Below are positions 26,570-37,054 of a stretch of DNA of 64,000 bases, piece by piece. Numbering within the stretch: position 1 is the stretch's first letter; every line of letters starts with the position of its first letter. The stretch is from Nymphaea colorata. Its lineage: Eukaryota; Streptophyta; Magnoliopsida; Nymphaeales; Nymphaeaceae. The stretch is taken from positions 31,219,934 through 31,283,933 of the forward strand of contig NC_045138.2 of the NCBI RefSeq assembly GCF_008831285.2, written 5' to 3'. Position numbers and translations under genes: made by a program. Below the pieces are notes generated by a model. That model did not search any database. It saw only the letters and a program-made list of their open reading frames with translations, and had not been told where the DNA came from.

Positions 26570-28352
26570 GTGAAACTATTTTCAATCTTATGGCTTGTTC
26601 ATATATTATTGTGCACCGAACATGTAGAAGCCGGCCAAGCTTTGATTGGGATATCTAATTCCCATATATCACAAATGAACAAATCTTAAAGTGATCGTAT
26701 TGGTTGGGACTGGTTTCAGGCAAGTACCCTGATGAGAGCAAGCCGGTGGAGCAGGCAAGTGACAGTGAGTATGTTGCTGCCTACGAGGACAGAGATGGCG
26801 ACTGGATGCTGGTTGGCGATGTTCCATGGGAGTGAGTTATCTCATCTCTTCCACGCGCAGATCATTAGCTGCAACGATTTAATCAGTTTGGAAAAGCACT
26901 TTAGTCTGTAATTGGGATGTTGCCATGCAATTTCCTTTGCCATGCAATACTGAGCTATGGATGCACGTTTGCACAAGATTTCACTGAAAACAAATTGAAT
27001 AAAACTTGGGGAAGCATTCAGCGGTTTAAGTACTTTGCTAAGTGTTTGATCTGATCATGACTGGAGCTGCACCTACTCATTAATACTTATGGGATGACCG
27101 TCTTTGCAAATATCAAGTAAATAAATGATGACATGAACAATAATAATGGCCAATGCTGCAAATTAAAGATGCAACACTTTGATTTGGTATCAGACTTATG
27201 CAAATAGTTATGTCATGTTATTTAATGTATAACTTCGTTCTTTTGTTAGGATGTTTGTGGAATCCTGCAAGCGTATGCGCCTGATGAAGAATTCAGATGC
27301 TATTGGCTTGGGTAAGAAATGAACTACACCATTCATTTTTGTTGTCTATGCTTGTAGGCTGCCCATGATTAAAGCTTTCACAGACATACGTATAAAAGAA
27401 AGAGAGAGAGAGAAAGAGAGAAAGAAAGAGCGAGTGATGATAAAATGGAAAATTCATTGACAAAATTGGTGACAAGATGTCACCACCATACAAACAACAA
27501 GGGCAAACCATACAAAACGAAAAAACAAACAGAAAGAAAAATAAATAAAATTAACAATAGAAAAGGGGAGAAAGAGAAAGAGAAAGGAGAGAGAGCTAGT
27601 CAATGGCGAGCTTGAGTTGCGTGTGCCGGTCGGTGCAAAAAATTTCTTTTTCTATCAAGCAGGGGCATTTTTATCATTAATTGTGTTGACATGAAAATTT
27701 TTGTGCACCAATATGGGGTATATAACTAAGTTCGATCAACAGCTGGGCCCTTCCTCCACCCAATACACAAAGTGAGATGAACATCCGCTTTGGCCACGTA
27801 ATCTATAGAATCAACGGTAGCAGTTATGTCTATCAACACCTTGTTGTTGCACTCATCCCAAATCAGCCATCAGCAGTTGCTGATAAACCAAGTCTGCCCA
27901 ATACACAAAGTGAGATGAACATACAAAATCAACGGTAGCAGCTATGTCTATCAACACCCTGTTATTATAGCAGCTGTGTCCATCAACACCCTGTTGTTGC
28001 GTTCATCCCAAACCGGTCACCAGCAGCCGCTGCTAAACCAAGTCCACCAAGTGAGAAAGAGAGAGAGCATGTCATCATAAATATTGGAAAACAGATTAAT
28101 TTCTAGGAGATAAACTATAGGATGTTCATGAGACTCGATTGAGTGTGATGGATGTTCTAGACAGGGAAGAACACAAAGCCCGCACACTTGTACAAGGGCT
28201 TGGGAAACAGATATCTGAACCTGGGTTTTCCTTGAACTGCACCAAGATAATTAATTAAGTAGCTGCATTACGCCATCTATATAGATGTTTGTTGCTAAAG
28301 AATGGGATTGTTTGACGCAGCGCCAAGGACTCCAGACAAACGCACCAATTGA
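23644..28352 (+). CDS. Aux/IAA auxin-responsive repressor (IAA-B), five exons
   Basis: Exons 23644-23828, 24511-24692, 26720-26831, 27250-27311 and 28321-28352 give 190 residues. The ATG sits at [12 protein letters not shown], so domain I lies at the extreme N-terminus with almost no leader; an upstream ATG at 23586 is closed by an in-frame TGA. Domain II is [10 protein letters not shown] (65-74). Domain III begins [17 protein letters not shown] (84-100). Domain IV has [16 protein letters not shown] (144-159) and [13 protein letters not shown]. Exons 2-4 are exactly the size of those in IAA-A (182, 112, 62 nt) with identical phases, which shows tandem duplication. The linker between I and II and the domain III helix region ([19 protein letters not shown]) diverge most. 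Role as for the family: auxin-degradable nuclear repressor of ARFs. Introns 2 and 4 are swollen by repeats. Confidence 0.94.
26025..26203. mobile_element. 179-bp MITE in IAA-B intron 2
   Basis: Begins CAGGGGAGGGGAGGAGCCAG and ends TTGGCTCCGTCCCCTG, a terminal inverted repeat of the GGGGCGGAGCCA kind common in plant MITEs. The 8 bp on each side (GGTGCAAT and AGTGCGAT) match at 6 of 8 positions, consistent with a decayed 8-bp target duplication. Confidence 0.65.
26541..26569. repeat. (TC)n microsatellite in IAA-B intron 2
   Basis: A short pure TC run about 150 bp before the exon 3 acceptor. Confidence 0.9.
27633..27711. repeat. Short inverted repeat in IAA-B intron 4
   Basis: GGTGCAAAAAATTTC and its near complement GAAAATTTTTGTGCACC bracket about 50 bp. 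Similar GTGCACCGAAC / CTCGGTGCAAAA pieces occur at 7165-7200 and 26610-26622. They may be a tiny MITE family. Confidence 0.4.
27759..28050. repeat. ~139-bp tandem duplication in IAA-B intron 4
   Basis: CCCAATACACAAAGTGAGAT begins at 27759 and again at 27898. The following sequence (tcaacggtagcag, tatgtctatcaacacc, ttgttgc, cagcagccgctg/cagcagttgctg) is shared in order, with an internal triplication of the TCAACACCCTGTT part in the second copy. Confidence 0.85.
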
Positions 28353-28789
28353 TCATGAAGACGATGATGAGGAGGCGTTGGATCAGGGTGGTTCATGTAC
28401 AGTGGTCGTCGTGTTTCCTTACAGAAACATGCAGCTTGTGTTTATCCTACTTTTTTCTCTTCTTTTCCATCTCATAAAGGTCGATGTTACGAATCATCAG
28501 TGAAGTTGGTTCTGGTGTAATCAAGTGAAATTTGCTTACTGCATTTTAATTGTTCCAATCAGATGATTTTCTTTGTGCACAACAAATGGTTGCATGATAA
28601 CTAAGTAAGGTTCAAGTAGTAATCATCGCCTTTGTTGGATTGCTGTTGTGGATCATATCGGACTGACCTTGCTAAAAAAATATAGTTGCTGACAAAAATT
28701 TTGAAGTTTTGCTCTTTTTTTTTTTAGTTATTTTAACTTGATAAATATTTGAATTTTGTTTAATAGCAGATAATAGGAAATTAATAGCC

Positions 28790-29510
28790 GATACAGACCG
28801 ATGCATATCTGCTGAGCTGGGCCGTTTCGCCTGATATTGACAGCATTTACCACATTAGTGGGAGGGAAATACAACCAAAACAAAGAACAGAAAGAAAAGA
28901 TATTTACATTATCTGAACTTGTTCTGTTCGGTTGAGATTAGTGATGGGTCATATGGGTTTTATGTTTCCCAATTGTCAAAAATTATGCTTGAGCCTACTT
29001 CTATTAAGAATTCCACTCTTTTTAGGCTAAAAAGGTTGTACTCTGTTCCACCACGGAAAAACATCATTCTCTGGTTTTTATCAGCAAGGTTTTATTTCCA
29101 GGTATTTTTCAGCAAAGTTGTTTTTTTCAAAAAAAAATCTCGGGAAAATCTTGAAGATTCTTAGAAAAAAATTAAAAAAATCAAAATATTAGGTTGAAAT
29201 ACAATAATAAAGAAAACTTTTGCAATAATAAGAAACTAATAAGAAGACATAAAAAAAACATCTACTTAAAATGATAAAAATGAAACAATGAGAACAATGA
29301 AAACAATGAAATAAAACAAGAAGAAATAAAACAATGAAACAAAAGTTGAAAATTGAACAAGAAAATGAAATTAAAAATGAATGAAAAATCGCTAAAAAAT
29401 AGCAACAAGTTTATTATTTTAACTTTTCTTTAAAAACTCATTATTTTTTTCTTTTTTTCAATATTGCGGTATTTTTTAAAATATTGCAATATTTGTGGCT
29501 ATACTTTTAA
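28790..29510. repeat. Dispersed A-rich repeat, copy 1
   Basis: The phrases aaactaataagaagacataaaa, aaaatgataaa, aacaatgaaacaaaagttg and aatattgcaatatttgtggct recur in inverted orientation at 62235-62560 inside a FATB intron. The repeat carries AATATTGC-type short palindromes and no ORF of note. Confidence 0.6.
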
Positions 29511-30043
29511 CAGGATCTCAATCCATATTTTCCTTTCAAATTCATTTGCAGAAACTTATACATATCCATCAAGAGATCTAGAAAAATGACTTTGAGTAAG
29601 CAAAAAGTTGGCTTTTTATTGAAACTTTCAATTTTGTCAACTGCGTTAAGTGTTCAACCGCCGCTGATCAATCAGAAAGATTGAAGTGTCCCTTTAGGGG
29701 AAGGTAACTGAATGTGATCCGAGCCATAGCCCCATAAAAGGGGAGACAACATGGAAGGTGAAGATATTATTGATGCCTACCAAGATGCCAAACATTGAAC
29801 TTTGCTACGACTTTGAATAAGTAAGAAGCCAAAACTCTTAAAGAAGGAGCAATCAATTTGTTGGTTCTCTGTTTGAAGACCAATTTTTCATTCACATGGG
29901 GCCATTGAATTTGGTAACTTGTATGTGCTACCCTTTGCAGCCGTATTTTGCATCTTAAAGTGTAGTAAGATATAAAGTGTAAGTAGAAATTAATATATAA
30001 AGTGATGATTTCTCTTCTTTTTTTGGCTACCCTCTGCTCCGCG

Positions 30044-30490
30044 CACTATTCGGTGAAACAATTATTACTGACGTCCAGGAAGGAAAAACTCGTTGATGAA
30101 TGAACTTGTACAACACATAAACCAAATGTCGATAATGTATAGCCGGAAAATACTTACACCGACGACATGCTTAGCAAGTGTCCGTGAAAATTTATTTTTG
30201 TGGACGTACTTTTCCGGATGTTGGTAATGTGTCGCTTACTTACATCGACGCAAGGCTTTTGTAGGTGAAAAGTATATTTTTACTGACGTCCAACTTCCGG
30301 CTGTAGGTAAAAATTGGAATTTCAACGACATGTATGCTGCACGGGTTGGCAAAGGTCGATGTTCATTGACGTCTGGAGGTGGACATCGGTGAAAGTCAAT
30401 CTTCAGCGACACCACCTCCTGGACGTCAGTAAAAATGGAGTTGCACTGACAGCTACTTTTCCACGCGTTCATGAATCTTTTTTTTTTAGT
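30044..30490. mobile_element. CACTA-like non-autonomous element fragment
   Basis: The right end reads a T10 run followed by AGTG, the complement of a CACTA terminus, and the left begins CACTATTCGG. In between, GACGTC-containing motifs (actgacgtcc, tggacgtac, tgacgtctgg, ggacgtcagt) recur in both orientations, like CACTA subterminal repeats. The outer ends do not match well and no 3-bp target duplication was found, so this is probably a truncated relic. Confidence 0.4.
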
Positions 30491-31428
30491 GGATCAAAAG
30501 CGTATACGTGATTCATCTTTGAAATTTTTGCTCCCATTACCCTGTAATTTTTCAATTTGATATATTTTCCTAATTAAACTTCCGGTTTATGTTGGTGATA
30601 GGCGGTCCTTTCCTTTAGTTCAATTCATGATACACATCCAACTCAATAAGTTGTGGTAAAGATCTTCATGAGAAACGAATAAAACTATAATATTTGCATG
30701 AAACCAATTGTCAAAAGGCAACTTTATCTCGTTTAAATCTCCAATCATGCTTTGATATATAGTGCATATTGGTGTCAAATTTTTTTTCCTACTTATATTG
30801 AACAGTTGGTATCTGAGGATCTGGCTGGCTAAGATAAACTTTAGACTGCCCTTTGAATAAATCTTTCATTTCAAACCAAAAAAGAGAGAAAATCCTAATA
30901 TCTAATGTTGATATGTAGCTATAATTTTGTGTTCTTAGATGTCTTCATTTGCTCTTCGAACTGAGAAATTGCTTGTTGACTCATGGGGTCAGGATCACTT
31001 TTTATGTACCCAAATCATTTATATACCCTCTTTAGTTTTTAGATGTTTAATCAATAATCGAAAGAAATTAAACATCCCTATATATGTATGTTAGCTGATG
31101 GGCGAGAGCATGCAGTACTGGTAAGTGCATGTATAAATGGTATCTCACTCTCTGAAATATACACCAAGTCATTTCCTCAAGATCAATATATTAAGAAGAA
31201 AGAAAACAGAAAAGTTTTCTTGGCCTGGTCAGAAAAAATAAAATACAAACCAGTCAAGTTAATTACAACTCTGCAATATTACTTTGTCTTGCATTTCTCC
31301 TATGATAAATCAAACTCCTGTATACATAATTGAACACGGTATATATGTTTCGGAGCAGTTCTGCTCTTGCTCCACCTGTTATTCGACACTGTGTGTGTAT
31401 CTATATGTAATATAGGGAGAGGGAGAGA

Positions 31429-32556
31429 TCAGTTTGAGGACAATTTTCTCTTCTTTCTGGGCTCCTCAAAGCCTGTGCTCATATTGATCGCCTCGGTTCT
31501 TCTCATAATCCTGAGCCTTTTGCATGACTCCACAAACATCCTGCAAAGATTAATATTTTATCATTAGAATTGATCATTTAATCAACTGATAAACTATACG
31601 TGGGAAAGTTATTATTATACAGGAATGAAACTATTTCTAACATGTGATGTAACTCTGTTCTAGACGATCAGACGGTCCCTGGTATTTGGATCTTAAGGCC
31701 TTCCTACAATGAATAGATCTGGATATGTGCAGCCAATAGATCTGGTACTGCAAGTACCCAGATCAAAGTGGATATCCCCAGAAACAATCTCCCCGTCCAG
31801 ATCTATAGTTTTATATGCAAAACATACCAAATTTTCCAAATCCAGATCCATTTTTCTGATCCCTGGTTCTATCAAAGCACATATACTAGAGAAAGGACCC
31901 CAGTTTTCTTTATTTGTTTGAATAATTTTGAAAAATTGAGGAACAAAAGTGGGGTATATTTCGATACTTACTCAAAGGGAACGTCTCCAACCAGCATCCA
32001 ATCTCCGTCTTTATCTTCATATGCGGTGATGTACTCTGAGTTACTGCAACCTTCCCCTGCAATTATCCATGGAGCAAACCCATATGTCAGTGCCCAGTTG
32101 CTATTTAAGACCATCAAAGATTGCAGAGAAGAAGACCGGAAGTTTCGCCGTGCCGGCGACCGGCCGGGGCCGCTTACCGAGAGCAAGGTTGGAAAACATG
32201 GTGGCAAACACGCGGGAGAGGTCGGAGTATCCCTTGTAGGCCTTGAGGTGCATCTTCCTTAGGAACGGAACACCGTCCATGCTCACCTTGACGTACACCT
32301 CCGACCTCTCCTCCTCGCTCCTGCCCTTGAAGCTGACCATCCTGTAAGAGCAGACGGGCGGCCACCCTACCACCTTCTGATCGTCACCGCCCTTGATCTC
32401 CTCCGTCCTCGCGCTGACTTCCTCTTCCTCCCCTTCTCCGGCGGCCGTGAAACCGACTCTCTTCCTCTTAGGGGACGACTGTGGCGTGGGATCGGAACCC
32501 GGCAGGCCCAGCCTCAGCTCGGTGATCATCTCCAACTCTGCGCCTTGGCCTTCCAT
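31429..32556 (-). CDS. Aux/IAA auxin-responsive repressor (IAA-C), three exons
   Basis: On the minus strand the exons are 32556-32178, 32056-31972 and 31540-31429, with GT-AG introns of 121 and 431 bp, giving 191 residues. Domain I is TELRLGLPG (12-20), with a basic KRKR at 30-33. The degron [10 protein letters not shown] is at 62-71, and domain III is [17 protein letters not shown] (88-104). Domain IV has [16 protein letters not shown] (139-154), where the usual Trp of GDVPW is Phe, then [10 protein letters not shown]. The tail ends [10 protein letters not shown], a likely nuclear localisation signal. Domains I to III are in one exon, so the intron between I and II found in IAA-A and IAA-B is absent, as is the last one. 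Structure and tail look like the IAA1-4-like group. It lies tail to tail with IAA-B, 3.1 kb apart. The upstream ORF extension has only a TTG, so the ATG at 32556 was chosen. Confidence 0.94.
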
Positions 32557-32666
32557 CTCAATCTCTTCTGACGGAAACTCTTTCAACTTCTTGGCTCTGA
32601 ATTTTCTGTGCTATTGTCTTGGGAACAGATGAAACTTGAGTTGGGGCCTTCCTTTCCAACGCCTGG

Positions 32667-32864
32667 TTTTAATACCCCCTGTGTGGAAGGTGAGGACCCA
32701 CGAGGAGGGAACAAAGCGGTAGGCCGAACCAGGGAGACGGTCGGTCACATGAGGGACAACCGGGTAGGCGTGTGGGTCCGCGGGGTTTAAGTAATAGCAG
32801 ACATCTGTGGTACCGGAGTTTTTAGGGTTTTTCCATCCCAAGCCACTGGCCATGGCAGGAGACA
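32667..32864 (-). promoter_or_regulatory. IAA-C promoter elements
   Basis: Read on the minus strand, a TATTAAAA TATA-like box lies at 32674-32667, about 111 bp before the ATG. A TGTCTC AuxRE core lies at 32864-32859, about 300 bp upstream. Both are short motifs; their position supports but does not prove function. Confidence 0.4.
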
Positions 32865-34633
32865 CAGCCCATGTGCCTTGATTCTGATTTTTCTTTCCTT
32901 TTTATTTTCCTTTTTCTCTCTTTTTCATTAACTTTTTTTTTTATTGCATGGCCGGCCATGGGGAACCATGCACGTATCATGTCATGCATTACATGCACCA
33001 TCTTCACATGTATATGTATTTTTGTCTGTGCCTGGCTAAGTAAATTCTACATAATCGAATGCCAAGTGTGTCTTATGTTGCGAGAACACAACTATCGCAC
33101 TACCACCCAGATGAAAGCCGAAGCTTTTCTCTTTTTTAATCTACCAAAAGAATGTCAAAATAACTTCATTTCAATACAAGATTCTACCACCACCATAATA
33201 GTGCCCGTGGACGGTGGCAGAGCTAAAAATTTCAAATTAGATGAGAGGCACTAGTAATGCATCAAAAACTTTTAAAAAACATCTCATATGTAAATAATGA
33301 AATACTATGAGGTACCAATGTAAAAACAAGCAAATTCATGTGGGCTAGTGCCCACATCAACCCATACATGTCTCCCCCAGAATCGAACTAGCGAACCTGC
33401 CTTTACTTGCCACCAGCTATACAATGCTCCTTCCTTTTTGAGGCAATGTCATTCAGTTGGTAGTTGACGAGAGAGATTCACACGTTATATAGGCACTCCA
33501 ACTGCTCCTTTTAATACATAAAGCCTCACTTAAACATGTTAACGTGACGAAATACGACAGTGACCAAACATGGTTTAGGTTGAATATTAAAATTTAATCT
33601 TGTGGCACGCCAAATTTTTCAAGCAACATACGTGCACGGGTCCTAGTCTTACTTTTACTTAGTTTGTATACATACTGTTTGCATTCATTAAATCGTGATT
33701 GCATAGAGAAGTTGCAGGCTCTAATTAAAAGGTGAATCCGTCTAGTGATCTAAGGTTTAAAATGTTGATGATTTGCCTAACTAATGTTTAATGTTCTGGT
33801 TCTAGAAATATTTGATAAAAATCTATATGATTATAAAGTGCTTAATATATAAGCTTTTGGCAGTCAAAATCACACGTTAAAATGCCAAATAAATGCTTCC
33901 CGAGATCTTGTCGATAAACAGTGGGGTTCGTATTGATGATGTGATGGAGAAAGTGGTACAGATGCTTGTAGCCGAGTGGCCCCGTGTGCTGTGGAGTCAA
34001 AAACATCTTTTTTTCGCCTAGTTTGACCCAGAGCTGCCCTTCATGGACCATAAATTTAGACCCTTCATCGAAGTCATCATTCTAGAATCGCAACATCATG
34101 ATATTAAGAAAAATCCTTGTTCCTTTTGAAACTCTTTAGGGTTCCCTTAGACTTCAACCTAGTTTTAGCTTATAACTCCAAGTAAAGTTTTCTTCTCGAC
34201 GCTAAGTAAAGTTATTTTTTTAATTAACTTTAATTTAACTATTAAATTTGTTTATCTGTTGGTCGTTTGATAGCAGAGACACTGTGAGAGTGTTTAATAT
34301 ATTAGTGGGATACCCTCGTAATGTCTTTGATGTTAAACTACCTCATAGTGTTCTATATAACATATATATACGAGTAATTCTTTGACATGTTTGCCTGCTA
34401 GTGTACCCACAATTCAAGTAATGATCTACGTCGCTATGGTACAACATTAGGTGCTCTTTCAACATTAATGATGATATTAATTTGTATGCCATGGATTACT
34501 ACTCCGTGTCATAAAATACATGCACCGATTAACATGCAAAACCAATTAAATTTTAGGTCGACGGCGAGGTGACCGTCAATGTGTGAAACATGCATAAGAT
34601 GTAGGCGGTTGTTATGTAGTCATGCTTATGTTT

Positions 34634-35147
34634 CATCTTAAGAGGTCGTTTGGAAAGAGTGACATCTTGTTATTGTTTCATAGATCTATCCCCCCAAAAT
34701 TGGTTAGATTCATTTCACACTTTGGAAAGTGTTTCATGAATCTGCCTTACTTTTTAACACAAATGCATGGAACCGTAACACACTGTTACGATTCTCAAAC
34801 AACTCCTAATGACCTATTTGACAACCAGAACAAGCTATTATTGTTTCATAAATCTGTCTCAAATGTTAGGATGGATTTATAAAACACTATGTTATCTTGA
34901 TCCGTAAATCTATCTAAATTTTTTAGGGTAGATTTATGCAATAGTAATAACTTGTTACTGTTATGAAACATGCTCTAAAGGGTGGTTTGGCAGCAGTAGG
35001 AACACTTTATGTATATTTCATGAACTTGATCTAAAATGGAGACATATTCATATAACACATATTCTATTGTGTTCTAATCTTTGAAACACATTCATGAAAT
35101 ATTTACATAATGTTTGTTCTTACTGTCAAACGACTTCTAAGGAGCGG
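34634..35147. mobile_element. Row of small hAT-like MITE remnants
   Basis: Three segments (about 34634-34810, 34805-34980, 34978-35147) each begin with a GTCGTTTGGNAA-like end and finish with an approximate reverse complement (CAAACAACTCC, GTTATGAAACATGC, GTCAAACGACTTC). Internal ttcataaatct and atgaaacac phrases repeat between them and the copy at 19.3 kb. They appear to be head-to-tail or nested copies of one family. Confidence 0.5.
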
Positions 35148-36921
35148 GCAACCAATCTTTGTATCTCATCTTCATTTCTGATGCATGCAACACCGCTTTC
35201 AATCCCAACTGGATAGTCTTTTGGGCCTCCTTTTCTCAATTAATATCGGTCCAACGTCCGGCTAATGGTGTTGGGTTATTTGTGGCAAGTAACCTACACA
35301 CGAGCTGGCCGCCATTAATGAATTGCCGAGAGTTTCACATGCGTGGTCTGGTATACATCCATGCATGCATCATGTTCGTCATGTCCTCATCTGGCATGTT
35401 CGTGGAAGGGATGATAAAGTTCATATCAAGCAATTCTCTATGGGTACAAGCTTTTATATCATGCATAAGCTTGATCTCCGTTTTTATGGTAAACATCCAT
35501 CACTCCATGTGCGTCAAAGCTGAACTGTAATTTTGATACAGTTAGACATAATTAAGAGAGGTTAACATATTATAAAATTTATTAAAAGATCTTGAAAATT
35601 TGATGTACATAGGTTAGATTTTATGAGCCGAGAAATCTAAAACCTTACAAAAAATTTAAACTTCATACATTTAATTTGCATCTTTTTCTCCCCTAATGAA
35701 TCTATGATTGCCGGTTCAACCGTTCTTAGTCGCTTCTCCACCAAAAAAGAAAACAAATCTTGTTTCATAATTGTTTCATCAAGATAGCTCAGGTTGCGGT
35801 GACAGAGACCGTCGATCAATTAAACAAAAAAGAAAGCCCACCAGCGCAAGAGACATATGCACGAGACAGATTCCTTCAGCAAGACTCCGCCGTCGGATGC
35901 TTCTCTCTCAGATCCCTTCCTCTCTCCCATGGTTCCCCAAACAGGAAACAATTGTAAGGATGAAGTCTCCACTTGTTCATGGGCATGTTATAACCAGTCT
36001 CCAATTGTTCGAATTTATATAAAAACTTCAAAAATATATATGTGTGTGTTGGGTAGAGTTCTTTGTTTAGGTTTAAATACATATGCTCAATACAATATAG
36101 TTGTGATTAGACGAAGCTCTAAATAAATCTTATAAGTCACATGCCAGACATTATTGGATGACAATAATAAAAAACTTGTCGTTAAAGAATAAGTCGGTAC
36201 AAGAGCTTAATGACGATTTATAGTGGAATGCCTTTAACAATGGTTTGTGATACTTCTTGTAATGGATTTGTAGTTTTTAGTTATCCATCAACATCGAGAA
36301 TCTAAGATACATGATTCTTTTATATACAAGATTATTGAATCATGTCGGATGTTAGATGCTGTTAGATGGCTAACATTTAAACTTTTTTAACCAAAACTGA
36401 CATTATATTAGTATTACGTAGTAACGGATGCCACGACGATTTCTGGTGGCTTTAGTAATAATTATTTTTAGTTATGCATTTTTAGAGTTTAATAAGGATG
36501 TCAATATATCTAATTTGGATCAGATATCCGGAGTTGTTTTGAAAATATCGGATATGCAAAAGAATAATATTCAGTTAAGAAATTGGATTGGATTTGAATT
36601 TAAGAAACGATATCTGATCGGATTTGAATGTGTATAAATATCCACTCAGATTCGGATCGAATTTATATTTACATAAATATCTTAATTTAATCCTTCTACA
36701 TTTTGAAAATCAGCCAAATTCGGTTCAAAATTCGGATTTGAATTTAAAAATATAAATATCAGATTTTTGAACTGGGATATAACTTTTCTTTTTTCATAAT
36801 CCAATTTGAACATATGAATATCTGGAAAAACAGATACAATTAAGCTATACTCGATTTAAATACAGTCTATTAACATCTCTAGATTTTAACTATCTAACAC
36901 TAACAGCAATCTGCCAGCATA

Positions 36922-37054
<133 letters not shown>

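Larger units (their letters stand above)
28353..31428. other. Convergent spacer between IAA-B and IAA-C
   Basis: The 3' flanks of two tail-to-tail Aux/IAA genes. No further gene was recognised. It contains an A-rich dispersed repeat (about 28790-29510) and a CACTA-like fragment (about 30044-30490). Small ORFs here show no known domain. Confidence 0.6.
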
